Source of the DNA: Arthrobacter sp. PvP023
Lineage (GTDB): Bacteria; Actinomycetota; Actinomycetes; Actinomycetales; Micrococcaceae
NCBI RefSeq assembly: GCF_017832975.1
Contig: NZ_JAFIBI010000001.1
Location: 4,464,001-4,528,000 of the forward strand
Direction: 5' to 3'
Length of the DNA: 64,000 nt
How positions within the stretch are numbered: the first letter of the stretch is position 1; each line of letters begins with the position of its first letter. This document shows, in pieces, positions 1-9,830 of the stretch. The notes below the pieces were generated by a model. That model did not search any database and was not told the origin of the DNA. It saw only the letters and a list, made by a program, of their open reading frames with translations. The position numbers and the translations under genes are program-made.

Positions 1-429
1 GACGCCGGTGACGCGGCCGCCGTCGAACATTAGCGACGTGGCTTCATGCTCCATCAGGAGCGTGAACGTGGGTTCGCTCGCGGCCTCGGTGGCCAGGAAG
101 TTCAGGAAGTCCCACTGCGGCATCATGGCGATGTAGTTGTACGGGGGCTTCAGGGTCGCGAAATCGCCCAGCGTGACCAGTCCGACGCCCGGGATGGGGA
201 AGGCGACGTTGTTCAGTTTGCTCTGCGGGAGCTTGCGGAATCCGTCGCCCAGCCCGAGCTCGTCGATCAGCCTGATGGTGGAGGCGTGCACGGTGTCGCC
301 GCGGAAGTCCCGGAGGAAGTCGCCGTGTTTTTCGAGGACCGTGACCTCCACCCCGGCCCGGGCCAGCAGCAGTCCCAGCATCATGCCCGCCGGGCCTCCC
401 CCGACAACAGCGCACCCCGTTCGCTCCAT
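1..429 (-). CDS. FAD-dependent aromatic-hydroxylase-type monooxygenase (5' part, cut by window edge)
   Basis: The frame is open from an ATG at 429 to the window edge, giving 143 codons. Residues 10-15 read GGGPAG, the dinucleotide-binding loop of flavoprotein hydroxylases, followed by VTVLEK, where the acidic residue would bind the FAD ribose, and by RGDTVHAST near residue 43, typical of the p-hydroxybenzoate-hydroxylase fold. The family inserts one oxygen atom into aromatic or other substrates using NAD(P)H; the substrate cannot be told from this fragment. It is separated from the next minus-strand gene by a strong hairpin, so it is probably transcribed alone. The C-terminal substrate domain lies outside the window. 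Confidence 0.85.
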   Translation of the reverse strand, partial: MERTGCAVVGGGPAGMMLGLLLARAGVEVTVLEKHGDFLRDFRGDTVHASTIRLIDELGLGDGFRKLPQSKLNNVAFPIPGVGLVTLGDFATLKPPYNYIAMMPQWDFLNFLATEAASEPTFTLLMEHEATSLMFDGGRVTGV

Positions 430-453
430 GCACCCACGCTACGCCGGACGCAC

Positions 454-490
454 AAAAGCCGCACGCACAATTGCTGCGCGTGCGGCTTTT
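454..490. terminator. Perfect 13-bp hairpin terminator
   Basis: AAAAGCCGCACGC (454-466) pairs perfectly with GCGTGCGGCTTTT (478-490) around an 11-nt loop. The A/T tracts make it work as an intrinsic terminator in either direction. It lies just downstream of the gluconokinase/GH3 gene and should end that minus-strand operon. Confidence 0.85.
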
Positions 491-510
491 AGCGTGCTGC
501 CGGAGCAGGG

Positions 511-2838
511 TCAGAGCCGGGTGTCGAAGGAATCGCAGAAGACGTTCTCGTTGAACGTTCCCTGGAATTCCGAGGTGCCCATGATTTTCTCGATGGTCGC
601 CCGGATGGCTTCCGGGGTTCCCGCGTGGGCGTGGATGGCGGTCTTGACCATCGGCACGTCAATCAGGTGGTTGGGCTGGTTGAGCGAGACGAACACTGTG
701 GGGACCTCGGTGACGTACCACGGGATCTCCGCGGCCATCGGGGTGGACCATTTGATCCGGATTGCGGCTTCCTGGGCAAAACCCTTCACATTGGCGAACA
801 CGAAGGCGGCATCATACTTGTCCGCGTAGTCGCCGGTGGCTTCCTCCGAGATGACCGACATGAAGTTCACGCCGGTTTCCCCCGCCGCCTCGCGCTGGTC
901 CGCCGTCTTGAACAAGTGGACCTCGAAGCCGGCGTTTTCCAGTTCCGCTTTGACGGTGTCCAGGTAGGCCAGCGGGTCGGCGCGGGTGAAGTCCGCACCG
1001 CCGGAGATGCCGTAGAGGCGGATCCGTTTGTGCGTCTCCGGCGTGATGGGCAGGTTGTGGGCGGTGTCCTTGACCAGGGTGACGGTCTTGTCCGCGATCT
1101 CTGCGGCAATGGCGCGGTGCGCGTCGCTTCCGATCACGCCGAGTGCTTCCGCCGGCGGCACCAGCCCGTTGCGTGCCTTCCGGTGCAGCCCCAGGCTTGC
1201 TTTGAGGGCCAGGATCCGGCGGAGCGCATCGTGCAGGCGCTGCTCGGTGATGACGCCGGATTTGTAGCCGTCCATCATGTATTGGAAATCTTCCGCGGGG
1301 TTGCGGAAGAACAGGAACATGTCGCAGCCGGCGGCAATGGTGGCCGGCACCAGGTCTTTGCGCTTCATGGCCTGGGTCAGGCCGATCATCTGCGAAGCGT
1401 CGGTGAGGATCAGGCCGTTGAAGCCAAGTTCGCCGCGGAGCAGGTCCTGGAGCAGTTCGGGCGCCAGCGTGGCCGGCCGGATGTCCTTGTCCGCCAGGCC
1501 GGGACGGAAGTGGCGGGAAAGTTCCGGCGCACCGATGTGCCCGATCATGATGGACTGCACGCCGTGGCCGATCATTTCCCGGTACACGTGCCCGTAGCTC
1601 CGGTTCCACTCCTCGTAACCGAGGGTGTTGTAGGACGTGACCACGTGCTGGTCGCGTTCGTCCACGCCGTCGCCCGGGAAGTGCTTCATGGCGCAGGCGG
1701 TGGGCGACTCGCTGATGCCGTCGAAGTACTCCTTGGCGCGCTCCACCACGATCTCCGGTGTGTTGCCGAAGGCCCGGGTGGAGATCACCGTGTTCCGCCA
1801 GTTGTAGTGGATGTCCACGATCGGCGCGAACGCCCAGTTACAGCCCAGCGCCGCGGTTTCCACGCCGGCAACCTGCCCCATCTGCCGGGCGATGGACTTG
1901 TCCGGATGCGAGCCGGCCTGCAGGTGCGTGGACACAAACGTGCCGTCGTCGCAGCTTCCGGCTCCCCCCATTTCCGGGTTCGAGGCCACCAGCAATGGGA
2001 TGCGGGTCCTGGACTGCGCGTAGCGGATATGTTCCTGCACCGCGGCAGAGGGGCCCGGCCGGTAGCGCATGCCGCCCACGTGGTAGCTCTCCAGGACGCC
2101 GTCCAGGTACTCCGGGGAGTAGTCGTTGTTGTGGTTGATGAACAGCTGCCCGATCTTTTCCTCGAGGCTCATCCCGGCGATCGTGGAATCCACCCACGCC
2201 ACGGCGTCGTCGTCGAGGTTGAACGGCGCGGCATGGAGGTCGACGTCGAACCGGCGCGGCTGGGTGCCCGCCACGCCTTCGCTGCTCCGGGCGGGAGTTA
2301 CGACGGCGGCCGCAATGCCTGCGAGCGCTTCGGTCACCACCTGGCTGACAGGGGCCGCGATGTCGACCACGATGCCGGCTTCGTCGGCGTCGAGCGGTTC
2401 CAGCGTTGCGAGCTGCGAATCAAGGAGGGCGGGCGGCATGAAGTGGCCGGTGCGCCCTTCAGTGCGTGCCCGGAGCACTTCTTTGCTGCCGTGCAGGTGC
2501 AGGAACACGGTGTCCGGTGCCTGCTCCCGGATGGCGTCGCGGTAGCTGCGCCGCAGGGCAGAGCACGCGAGCACCAGGCCGCCGTCGCCGGCGTTGGCGA
2601 GCTCGGCGCCCACGGTGGCCAGCCAGGGCCACCGGTCCTCGTCGGTCAGCGGCGTGCCGGCCGCCATCTTGGCCACGTTTTCCACTGGGTGGAGGGAGTC
2701 GCCGTCGAGGAACGGTACGCCCAATTCTCGGGCCACGAGGTCGCCGATGGTGGTCTTGCCGCAGCCGGAGACCCCCATGACGATGATGCGGTGCTTTGCA
2801 GTGCCGTGCGGTGACACAGCCCGGGCCTCACCAGTCAT
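511..2838 (-). CDS. Gluconokinase - GH3 glycoside hydrolase fusion
   Basis: About 775 aa with two unrelated enzymes in one frame. Residues ~15-165 are a gluconokinase of the GntK type: P-loop [25 protein letters not shown] and GHFMP motifs; the family phosphorylates D-gluconate. Residues ~195-540 are a glycoside hydrolase family 3 domain with KHFPGDG followed by DxH, as in NagZ-like enzymes, and a TDASQM nucleophile motif. A ~200-residue C-terminal domain follows. A longer frame begins with TTG at 2856, but the ATG at 2838, overlapping the manD stop, is preferred. It is the last gene of the uronate operon. No signal peptide is visible, so both activities should be cytoplasmic, perhaps splitting an imported glucuronide or oligosaccharide. 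The join is clear; the substrates are inferred. Confidence 0.85.
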   Translation of the reverse strand: MTGEARAVSPHGTAKHRIIVMGVSGCGKTTIGDLVARELGVPFLDGDSLHPVENVAKMAAGTPLTDEDRWPWLATVGAELANAGDGGLVLACSALRRSYRDAIREQAPDTVFLHLHGSKEVLRARTEGRTGHFMPPALLDSQLATLEPLDADEAGIVVDIAAPVSQVVTEALAGIAAAVVTPARSSEGVAGTQPRRFDVDLHAAPFNLDDDAVAWVDSTIAGMSLEEKIGQLFINHNNDYSPEYLDGVLESYHVGGMRYRPGPSAAVQEHIRYAQSRTRIPLLVASNPEMGGAGSCDDGTFVSTHLQAGSHPDKSIARQMGQVAGVETAALGCNWAFAPIVDIHYNWRNTVISTRAFGNTPEIVVERAKEYFDGISESPTACAMKHFPGDGVDERDQHVVTSYNTLGYEEWNRSYGHVYREMIGHGVQSIMIGHIGAPELSRHFRPGLADKDIRPATLAPELLQDLLRGELGFNGLILTDASQMIGLTQAMKRKDLVPATIAAGCDMFLFFRNPAEDFQYMMDGYKSGVITEQRLHDALRRILALKASLGLHRKARNGLVPPAEALGVIGSDAHRAIAAEIADKTVTLVKDTAHNLPITPETHKRIRLYGISGGADFTRADPLAYLDTVKAELENAGFEVHLFKTADQREAAGETGVNFMSVISEEATGDYADKYDAAFVFANVKGFAQEAAIRIKWSTPMAAEIPWYVTEVPTVFVSLNQPNHLIDVPMVKTAIHAHAGTPEAIRATIEKIMGTSEFQGTFNENVFCDSFDTRL

Positions 2839-4057
2839 GGACGGTGCCGTCAACAAGGCGGTTGTACGGGAGGTAAGCCTGCTGGTACGGGAACGCGGCC
2901 GCGGCTTCCTCGTTGAATTCGACGCCGATGCCGGGCTTGTCCCCCGGGTGCAGGTAGCCGTCCACGAACGTCATGGACTGCTCGAAGACCTCGTTGGTCT
3001 TGTCCGAGTGCTGCATGTATTCCTGGATGCCGTAGTTGTGGATGGCCAGGCCCACATGAAGCTGCGCGGCGAAGCCGACCGGGGAGATGTCGGTGGGGCC
3101 GTGGAAGCCGGACTTGATCTGGTACTGCGCGGCGAAGTCCATGACCTTCTTCAGCGGGGAGATGCCGCCGAAGTGCGTGGAGGCTGCCCGGACGTAGTCG
3201 ATCAGCTGTTCCTTGATGATGGTCTGGTAGTCATACACGGTGTTGAAGACTTCACCGATGGCCAGCGGGGTGGTGGTGTGCTGGCGGACCAGGCGCAGCG
3301 CCTCCTGGTTCTCGGCCGGGGTGCAGTCCTCGAGCCAGAACAAGTCATAGGGTTCCAGCGCCTTGCCCAGCTTGGCGGCCTGGATCGGGGTCATGCGGTG
3401 GTGTCCGTCGTGCAGCAGCGGCAGTTCCGGGCCGAACTCGTTCCGGACGGCTTCGAACACGGTGGGCAGGTGGCGCAGGTACGCGCGGGTGTCCCAGTCC
3501 TCTTCCACCGGGAACGCGCCGCGGCCGGCGGGCTCGTAGTCGTAGCGCTCACCGGAGGCCTGTGCCTGGGCGGCCACACCGTAGACGGCCTTGATGCCGG
3601 GAACGGCGGTCTGGATGCGGACCGACTTGTAGCCGAGTTCCAGGTGCTCGCGGACGGAGTCGAACAGCGAGGGGATGTCCGCGCCGGAGGCGTGCCCGTA
3701 CGCCCGCAGGCCGTTGCGGGAAGCCCCGCCGAGGAGCTGGTAGACCGGCATGCCGGCCATTTTGCCCTTGATGTCCCAGAGCGCCATGTCCACGGCTGCG
3801 ATCGCGGCCATGGTCACCGGGCCGCGGCGCCAGTAGGAGCTGCGGTACAGGAACTGCCAGGTGTCCTCGATCCGGTGTGGGTCCTTGCCGATCAGCAGCT
3901 GCGCAACGTGTTCCTTGAGGTAGGCGGCCACTGCGAGCTCGCGGCCGTTCAGGGTGGCGTCACCGATACCGGTCACGCCGTCCTCCGTGGTGATCCGGAG
4001 GGTCACGAAGTTGCGGGACGGGCTGGTGACGAAAACTTCTGCTGCAACGATCTTCAT
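2828..4057 (-). CDS. manD: Mannonate dehydratase, enolase-superfamily ManD type
   Basis: 409 aa, usual ManD/RspA length. It should dehydrate D-mannonate to 2-keto-3-deoxygluconate. Diagnostic blocks are [56 protein letters not shown] and the C-terminal [13 protein letters not shown], which are close to characterised ManD enzymes. The metal-binding Asp/Glu residues sit in the LED and IGE segments. It follows uxuB by 5 nt in the operon and precedes the kinase fusion, which matches the pathway order glucuronate, fructuronate, mannonate, KDG. Some ManD relatives are weak gluconate dehydratases, so mannonate specificity rests on the neighbouring uxaC and uxuB. Confidence 0.9.
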   Translation of the reverse strand: MKIVAAEVFVTSPSRNFVTLRITTEDGVTGIGDATLNGRELAVAAYLKEHVAQLLIGKDPHRIEDTWQFLYRSSYWRRGPVTMAAIAAVDMALWDIKGKMAGMPVYQLLGGASRNGLRAYGHASGADIPSLFDSVREHLELGYKSVRIQTAVPGIKAVYGVAAQAQASGERYDYEPAGRGAFPVEEDWDTRAYLRHLPTVFEAVRNEFGPELPLLHDGHHRMTPIQAAKLGKALEPYDLFWLEDCTPAENQEALRLVRQHTTTPLAIGEVFNTVYDYQTIIKEQLIDYVRAASTHFGGISPLKKVMDFAAQYQIKSGFHGPTDISPVGFAAQLHVGLAIHNYGIQEYMQHSDKTNEVFEQSMTFVDGYLHPGDKPGIGVEFNEEAAAAFPYQQAYLPYNRLVDGTVHDW

Positions 4058-4062
4058 GAACT

Positions 4063-5502
4063 TCAGCTGTTCCTTCCAGGAATCAGGTGGGCAGGTGTGA
4101 CGGTCTTGGACGACGTGTCCGTGGTGAAAGTTCCGCTCAGACCGGCTACCAAAGCAACGACCTGCGGGTCTTCGCCCAGTTGCGGGCTGATGAGGTTGAG
4201 GAGGGCGGCCACCCTCTCAGGGCCGCGGCCCCCGTTTGCCGCGCCGATTGCCGCGGAGAACGGGTCCTGAATCTCGTTGCGTACGGCCACGAAGTCGATC
4301 CAGGCGGCCAGCATAAGGGCGCTCCCGGCACCGGAGCGGCCCTCGGATCTCTCGGCGGCGAGGACCGGGAGTGCCCGCATGCGGAGTTTCGTGGTGCCGT
4401 CGGCGGCAATTTGCGACAGATGATGCGCGATGCGGCCGTTGCCGAACCTGCCGCGGAGTGCATCCCGATATTCCGGGATGTGAAGATCGTCGCCCTGAAG
4501 ATGCGCCGCCGCCTCGTCCCAAAAGGCTTCCACAGCCTTCCGGCACTCTGGATCTTCGAGTGCCTGGGCCACCGTGGTGTGCCCCCGGAGCAGACCGGCA
4601 TATGCCAGGAGCGAATGGGCACCGTTCAGGAGCCACAGCTTGCGGTTCTCGTAGGGTTCAATATCGTCCACCAAAACGGCGCCGGCGTCCTCCCAGCGGG
4701 GCCTGCCCTTCGGGAAATCCCCGCTGATGACCCAGTCCCGGAATGGTTCCGCGACCACAGGCGAGCTGTCCAGGTAGCCGCACGCCTGCTCCACCTCGGC
4801 GATGTCCGCATCGGTGGTCCGCGGAGTGATCCGGTCCACGGACGTGCTGACAAAACTGACGTTCTCCACGATCCAGCGTGCAAGCTCGCCATCCCAGGCC
4901 TCCGCCATTCCCGTGACGGCGCGGCGGGCAACGTCTCCGTTGCCTGAGAGGTTATCGCAACTGACGACGGCGATCGGTCCCGCCCCGGCGTCCCTGCGGC
5001 CGGCGAGGGCTGAGACCAGCCGGCCCAGCGGCGTCATGGGTTTCCCCCCTTCACCGGCAGCATCAGCCAGCAGGGCCAGATCGCCGGCAACGCCGGCAAC
5101 ACCTGCGTCGAAGCTGCCGTCCGAAGCCAGGCCGTACGCCGCCTCCGTGATGGTCAGCGTCACTATGGCGGTCGCCGGCTCGGAGACGAGTTCGCGGAGG
5201 CGGCCGACGTCGGCTCCGTCCACGGCTTCGGCAATGCTTCCGATGACTTCGAAACTGTCCCCGCTGCCGGAACGCTCGATCAGCGTGAACAGCCCGTCCT
5301 GCGCGGCCAGCGCCACGGCTGCGTCGGGCCGCCGGCCGGTGAACGCCGCGATGCCCCATTCGGCACCGTCGCCGGCATGTTGCGTGTACCAGGCCTCGTG
5401 CGAACGGTGGAATGCTCCGAGGCCCAGATGTACGATCCGCACCGGGGCCTTGGGCAGCGGCATCAGCGCACGGTTCAGCACCGGCACTTTGTTGGCGCTC
5501 AC
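4063..5502 (-). CDS. uxuB: Fructuronate reductase / mannitol dehydrogenase family
   Basis: About 479 aa when started at the GTG at 5502, which overlaps the uxaC stop as GTGA. The frame stays open further upstream, but that extension has shadow-frame composition. The N-terminal [19 protein letters not shown] is the NAD-binding start of long-chain mannitol/uronate dehydrogenases, with DRITPRT and [10 protein letters not shown] as further family blocks. It should reduce D-fructuronate to D-mannonate with NADH. The mannitol or tagaturonate versions of the family are possible on sequence alone; the flanking uxaC and manD favour fructuronate. Confidence 0.88.
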   Translation of the reverse strand: MSANKVPVLNRALMPLPKAPVRIVHLGLGAFHRSHEAWYTQHAGDGAEWGIAAFTGRRPDAAVALAAQDGLFTLIERSGSGDSFEVIGSIAEAVDGADVGRLRELVSEPATAIVTLTITEAAYGLASDGSFDAGVAGVAGDLALLADAAGEGGKPMTPLGRLVSALAGRRDAGAGPIAVVSCDNLSGNGDVARRAVTGMAEAWDGELARWIVENVSFVSTSVDRITPRTTDADIAEVEQACGYLDSSPVVAEPFRDWVISGDFPKGRPRWEDAGAVLVDDIEPYENRKLWLLNGAHSLLAYAGLLRGHTTVAQALEDPECRKAVEAFWDEAAAHLQGDDLHIPEYRDALRGRFGNGRIAHHLSQIAADGTTKLRMRALPVLAAERSEGRSGAGSALMLAAWIDFVAVRNEIQDPFSAAIGAANGGRGPERVAALLNLISPQLGEDPQVVALVAGLSGTFTTDTSSKTVTPAHLIPGRNS

Positions 5503-6902
5503 AGCTTGAACACCCTGCGCGGAGAGGCATCCACGATGTCCACGATCAGCTCGCGGGCGCGTTCTTCGCTGATCCGGTGCTCGGCCACAAGCCGCGCCAA
5601 AAATGAGGACTCGATCCTGCGCGAGGTGTCGTGGCGGGCCGGGATGGAGCAGAACGCGCGGGTATCGTCGATGAACCCGGAGGACCGGGAGAAGCCGGCC
5701 GTTTCCGTCACCGCCGCCCGGAAGCGCAGCATCGCATCCGGCGCGTCCAGGAACCACCACGGAGCGCCTATGTACACGGACGGATAGAAACCCGCCAAAG
5801 GCGCCAGTTCCCGTGAGAACACGGTCTCGTCGAGGGTGAACAGCACCAGGTGGAAGTCCTTGGCGGTGCCGAAGTCCTGCAGCAGGGGCCGGATAGCCTC
5901 GGTGTAGTTCACTGCGAACGGAATGTCGTGACCCGTATCCGCGCCAAAGGCCTCGAAGGTGGGGCCGTGATGGTTGCGGTACGAGCCGGGGTGGATTGTC
6001 ATGACCAGTCCGTCTTCCACGGACATCCTGGCCATCTGGTACATCATGTGGGCCTCGAATGCCTCGCGGTCCTCCGGGCTGGCTTTGCCCGCCCGGGCGC
6101 GCTCAAACAGCCGCTCCGCGTCGGCAGCGTCCAGCTTCAGGGTTGCGGGCGTTCGGACGCCGTGGTCAGCGGACACCGCACCGTTTTCCACGAAGTGGCG
6201 CCGTCTTGATTCCAGTGCACTGATGTAGCCCGCATATCCGGACGCACCCGAACCGCCGACGCCGATGAGGCGTTCCACGTTGTCCTGCCATTCCGGATGG
6301 GCGATGTTCACGTAAGGGTCCGGACGGAAGGTTGGCAGGACGCGGCCGGCGAAGGCGGGGTCCGCGGCCAGAGCTGCATGGCTGTCCAGGGAGTCCAGCG
6401 GATCGTCCGTGGTGGCCAGCACCTCAATGTTGAACTCTTTGAACAGCTGCCGTGGCCGGAATCCCGGTTCGGAAAGTTTGGCCGAAATAGCGTCGAAGAT
6501 CCTGTCGGCATTCTCCGCGGTCGGTTCGTCGTGCAGGCCGAAGACGTGCTCGAATTCCTGCCGGATCCAATACCCGGAGGCCGTGCCCTCAAAGTCAGGC
6601 CACGCGGCACAGAAGTTGCGCCAGACCTGGCGCGAGCCCGCAGCGGATTCGCCGAGGCCCAGCTGGTCCATCGGGACACCCCCTGCGTGGATCAACCTGG
6701 TCACGTAGTGGTCAGGTGTGACCAGCAGGGCCGCGGGATCGGGGAAGGGCAGGTTCTGTTCAATCACCGCAGCGTCTACGTGTCCGTGCGGGGAGATGAT
6801 CGGAAGACCCTCCACCAGGTTGTACAGCGAGCGGGCTATGTCCCGGACGCCGGGCTCCGCAGGAAGGAGCCGGTCCGGGTGGGCTGCCATAGAGTGCACC
6901 AT
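5499..6902 (-). CDS. uxaC: Glucuronate isomerase (uronate isomerase)
   Basis: About 467 aa, matching the ~470-aa UxaC family. It carries the amidohydrolase-like metal motif ISPHGHVDA near the N terminus, LATTDDPLDSLDSH in the middle, and HPGSYRNHH towards the C terminus. It interconverts D-glucuronate and D-fructuronate (or galacturonate and tagaturonate). The ATG at 6902 is 4 nt from the stop of the preceding gene; an ATG at 6890 is an alternative. The frame continues upstream only as shadow of the neighbouring gene. First catabolic step of the cluster. Confidence 0.92.
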   Translation of the reverse strand: MVHSMAAHPDRLLPAEPGVRDIARSLYNLVEGLPIISPHGHVDAAVIEQNLPFPDPAALLVTPDHYVTRLIHAGGVPMDQLGLGESAAGSRQVWRNFCAAWPDFEGTASGYWIRQEFEHVFGLHDEPTAENADRIFDAISAKLSEPGFRPRQLFKEFNIEVLATTDDPLDSLDSHAALAADPAFAGRVLPTFRPDPYVNIAHPEWQDNVERLIGVGGSGASGYAGYISALESRRRHFVENGAVSADHGVRTPATLKLDAADAERLFERARAGKASPEDREAFEAHMMYQMARMSVEDGLVMTIHPGSYRNHHGPTFEAFGADTGHDIPFAVNYTEAIRPLLQDFGTAKDFHLVLFTLDETVFSRELAPLAGFYPSVYIGAPWWFLDAPDAMLRFRAAVTETAGFSRSSGFIDDTRAFCSIPARHDTSRRIESSFLARLVAEHRISEERARELIVDIVDASPRRVFKL

Positions 6903-6906
6903 GGTC

Positions 6907-7812
6907 TCAGCGTGCCCCTGCCCCTGCGGTAAGCCCGGCGAGAGCCGCCGTGCGCCGCAGATAGTCAAGGTTCCCGGCAGTACGTTCAGCCAGGGGAAGT
7001 TCCGTGGAGAAGTCTTCCACCGTGACCCAGCCGTCGTAGCCATGGGCTGCCAACGCCTTGAAGTATTCAAGGACGCTGCCCTGTCCGGACTGCAGCGGTG
7101 CCCATTCGTTCTGGAACACTGCGGCACCGGAGGCATCCCTCTCATCCCGGCGGACCCAGACGGCGTTCTTGACGTGGATATGCGCCAGGTACTCCCCCAG
7201 CAGTTCGAAAGCCGGCAGGTAGTCTTCCTGCCCCTCGATCAGCAGGTTGCCCAGGTCGTGGATTACTCCCACGTGCCGGGGATCCAGGCCTTCCAGCAGA
7301 CGCCGGGCCGATGAAGCTGACGCCGTAATGGTGCGGTGGTGCAGTTCAACCAGCGCCTTCACCCCGTGGTGGGCAGCACGTTCCGCTACCCATTCGAAAT
7401 CCCGGCGGGCCGCGTCAAACAGGACAGGGTAGGGGATGCCGCTCGGCTCTTCGTTCCCCCAACCGGCAGATCCCAGCGGCAGGGTTGTCACACGAACCTG
7501 GCCCGCACCCAACGCGGCGGTGGCCGCCAGCATGCGTTCGACGTCGTCGTGGTTGTCACACCGCGCATAGCCACCGATACCGGAGAACTCCAGGCCGGCA
7601 TCGCGGGTGATGGAGGCGATCCGCTCCAGGTTGCCTTCAAGGCCGGTCATGGGGATGGTGGCTTTGTTGCCGGCCCAGAAACCGGGCTCGGGCGCCTCTG
7701 CCTGGTCCGTGATCCGCCATTCGATCCCGTCCCAACCCTGCGCGGCCAGGTTGGTGACGGCTTCCTCCGGAGTCCAGTCAGGCGTGGAGGCCGTGAATAC
7801 TGAGAATTTCAT
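6907..7812 (-). CDS. Sugar phosphate isomerase/epimerase-like TIM barrel
   Basis: About 301 aa starting MKFSVFTASTPDW, just after the upstream stop codon. The AP-endonuclease-2 TIM-barrel fold is suggested by GWDGIEWR, ALVELHH, GVIHDLGNL, HIHVKNAVW and a C-terminal GYDGWVTVEDF, where the Glu, Asp and His residues form the usual metal site. Such proteins isomerise or epimerise sugars or inositols, but specificity varies. It sits between the Gfo/Idh oxidoreductase and uxaC, so a side reaction feeding a sugar acid into the uronate pathway is likely. The exact substrate is unknown. Confidence 0.8.
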   Translation of the reverse strand: MKFSVFTASTPDWTPEEAVTNLAAQGWDGIEWRITDQAEAPEPGFWAGNKATIPMTGLEGNLERIASITRDAGLEFSGIGGYARCDNHDDVERMLAATAALGAGQVRVTTLPLGSAGWGNEEPSGIPYPVLFDAARRDFEWVAERAAHHGVKALVELHHRTITASASSARRLLEGLDPRHVGVIHDLGNLLIEGQEDYLPAFELLGEYLAHIHVKNAVWVRRDERDASGAAVFQNEWAPLQSGQGSVLEYFKALAAHGYDGWVTVEDFSTELPLAERTAGNLDYLRRTAALAGLTAGAGAR

Positions 7813-7816
7813 CGCG

Positions 7817-8983
7817 TCAGGCGCTTTCTGTCGAAGTGGATCCTGTACGGACTTCAAGGTCGTTGTACTTGCCCGCCAGGACGTCTTCGAAGAGGACCGC
7901 CTGGTTCAGGGTGGCCGACACATAGACGGCGCGCACGGTGGCCAGGGCATTGACTGCATCGCTCACGGTCACGCCAGGCTGGCGGCCCTCGGCGATGGCT
8001 CCCAGGATGTCGCGGTACTGACGGACATGCCCGGCCGGATACACCGTGGGATCCTTGGCCTCATAGTCCTCCGCCGGGTACTTGGACAGTTCTTCCCGGG
8101 CCTGGTTCCCGCCGCCCTGCAGCCCCATGTCGGCCGAAGCGCCGCCGGCGTCCCTGGCGTGGAAATACTGCAACTGGTCGTTGTCCACCACCGCGGAGCC
8201 TTCCGAGCCCATCAGCTGGACCCGCACTGTCAGCCCCGGGTACGCGGCCGTGGTGGCATGCAGGACTGCCAGGCCGCCGTTCTCGAACGTGACAGTGGCA
8301 ACGGCGGTGTCCTCCACCTCGATCCGCTCGTGTGCCAGCCGGGCCGTGTGGGCGTGGATCTCCACCGGCCGGCCCATGAACCAGAGCAGCAAGTCAACCG
8401 TGTGGACGCCTTGGTTCATCAGGGCTCCCCCGCCGTCCATGGACCACGTACCGCGCCAGTCGCCGGAATCGTAGTAGCCCTGCCCGCGCCACCACGCAAC
8501 GGAAGCGATGGCCGAGGTCAGCCGGCCAAAACGGCCCTTTGCGACTGCGTCCGCAACGGCCACGCTGGCCTGGTCAAAGCGGTGCTGGCTGATCACCGAA
8601 GCAACGACGCCCTGCCGCGCTGCTTCGGTGGCCGCCGCCTCGATCTCCTGGGCGCGGCTCAGATCGACGTCCAGCGGCTTTTCGATGACCACATGCTTGC
8701 CGGCCGCAAGGACTTCGAGGCCCTGCTGGATGTGCAGTCCGCTGGGAGTTGCAAGGGCCACCAGGTCAATGTCGGCCGCTGCGAAGGCGCCCTCTAGGGA
8801 GGTGTGCACGGAGGGCCTTGGCCTTCCGCTCGACTCGATGAAGTCCGCCAGCGACTCGGCCGCATCGGGGATGGCGTCAACCAGCGCCACGATGCTGGTT
8901 CCGGGGAATTCCTGCAGGGCAACCGCGTGGGTGCGGCCGATGACGCCGCACCCGGTGATGGCCACCTTCAATGTCTGACTCAT
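7817..8983 (-). CDS. Gfo/Idh/MocA family oxidoreductase
   Basis: 388 aa. The N-terminal Rossmann domain begins VAITGCGVIGRTHA (GxGxxG), followed by the family-typical EKPLDVD, whose Lys is the catalytic lysine of GFO_IDH_MocA enzymes. A C-terminal alpha/beta domain contains MDGGGALMNQGVHTVDLLLW. The family oxidises or reduces sugars and inositols with NAD(P). Its start overlaps the stop of the upstream TIM-barrel gene by 4 nt, so the two are translationally coupled and may act on the same sugar. Substrate not determinable. Confidence 0.85.
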   Translation of the reverse strand: MSQTLKVAITGCGVIGRTHAVALQEFPGTSIVALVDAIPDAAESLADFIESSGRPRPSVHTSLEGAFAAADIDLVALATPSGLHIQQGLEVLAAGKHVVIEKPLDVDLSRAQEIEAAATEAARQGVVASVISQHRFDQASVAVADAVAKGRFGRLTSAIASVAWWRGQGYYDSGDWRGTWSMDGGGALMNQGVHTVDLLLWFMGRPVEIHAHTARLAHERIEVEDTAVATVTFENGGLAVLHATTAAYPGLTVRVQLMGSEGSAVVDNDQLQYFHARDAGGASADMGLQGGGNQAREELSKYPAEDYEAKDPTVYPAGHVRQYRDILGAIAEGRQPGVTVSDAVNALATVRAVYVSATLNQAVLFEDVLAGKYNDLEVRTGSTSTESA

Positions 8984-9828
8984 ACCGTCTGGACTCCTGC
9001 TTCTGCTGTGACTTTGGCAAACGCCCGGGCGGCAATGCCGAACGCCGTGGGGCCGGAAAATCCGCCGAGGCCGTGAGCGCCGGCAAGATGCGGTTCAAGG
9101 GAAGCGAAGCCGTTGAACCCGTCAGCTTTAAGAGCCTCCACGGTGCGCTGCACGTCGCCATCACCCTCGCCTGCGGGAACAACATGCCCGTTTGAAAAGA
9201 GCGCGTCCTTGACCTGCAGGTACTCCAGATGCGGGCGCAACTTCTCGTAAGCCTCGTCAAAGGGCTTCACACCTACCTGCACGAAGTTGGCCGCATCCCA
9301 GGCCACCTTCAACGCCGGCGAGTTCACGGATTCGATGATGTCGAGCACACGGTCCGGAACATCCCCGAAGATGTCCTTCTCGTTCTCATGCAGGAGGATC
9401 ACCCCTTCTTTCTCGGCCACGTCGGCCAGCGCACGCATCCGCTCCAGGACGGCATCGCGGATGCTGTCCACCGGCACGGATTCGCCGTAGTAGAAGGAGA
9501 AGATGCGGATGTACTTCGCGTCCAGGACCTTGGCTGCGTTGGCAGCCCGGCGCAGGCGCTCCACTTCGTGCTCCACCGGAAGGCTGACATCGACCTTGCC
9601 GATCGGCGAGGCAATCGCCGACACCTTCATTCCCTTTGCCGTCAGCAGGTCGGCAAGTGAACGGAGCTGGTCATCGGACAGGTCCACGATGTTCGTGCCC
9701 CAAGCGCTGCGCACTTCGATGTGGTTGGCGCCCAGCGCCTGCAGCACGGCGATCTGGACGGCGGGGTCGTCGTCGATCTCATCCCCGAAGCCCGACAGGG
9801 GCCACGAGGCCTGAGTGGTTGAAACCAT
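8980..9828 (-). CDS. Sugar phosphate isomerase/epimerase-like TIM barrel
   Basis: 282 aa with the same fold class as the gene at 6907-7812 but clearly different in sequence. Visible blocks are GANHIEVRSAWG, ILLHENEKDIFGD, KVAWDAANF and a C-terminal GFNGFASLEPH, which supply the likely metal ligands (Glu, His, Asp). The ATG lies 2 nt downstream of the permease stop codon. It is coupled to the Gfo/Idh oxidoreductase by a 4-nt overlap. Isomerase/dehydrogenase pairs like this occur in inositol and rare-sugar pathways; which one applies here is not visible. Confidence 0.8.
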   Translation of the reverse strand: MVSTTQASWPLSGFGDEIDDDPAVQIAVLQALGANHIEVRSAWGTNIVDLSDDQLRSLADLLTAKGMKVSAIASPIGKVDVSLPVEHEVERLRRAANAAKVLDAKYIRIFSFYYGESVPVDSIRDAVLERMRALADVAEKEGVILLHENEKDIFGDVPDRVLDIIESVNSPALKVAWDAANFVQVGVKPFDEAYEKLRPHLEYLQVKDALFSNGHVVPAGEGDGDVQRTVEALKADGFNGFASLEPHLAGAHGLGGFSGPTAFGIAARAFAKVTAEAGVQTV

Positions 9829-9830
9829 GG

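Noticed and set aside
625-2814. Very long plus-strand open frame opposite the kinase/GH3 gene
   Set aside because: Shadow of the minus-strand gene caused by high GC; composition and lack of motifs or ribosome site argue against a real protein.
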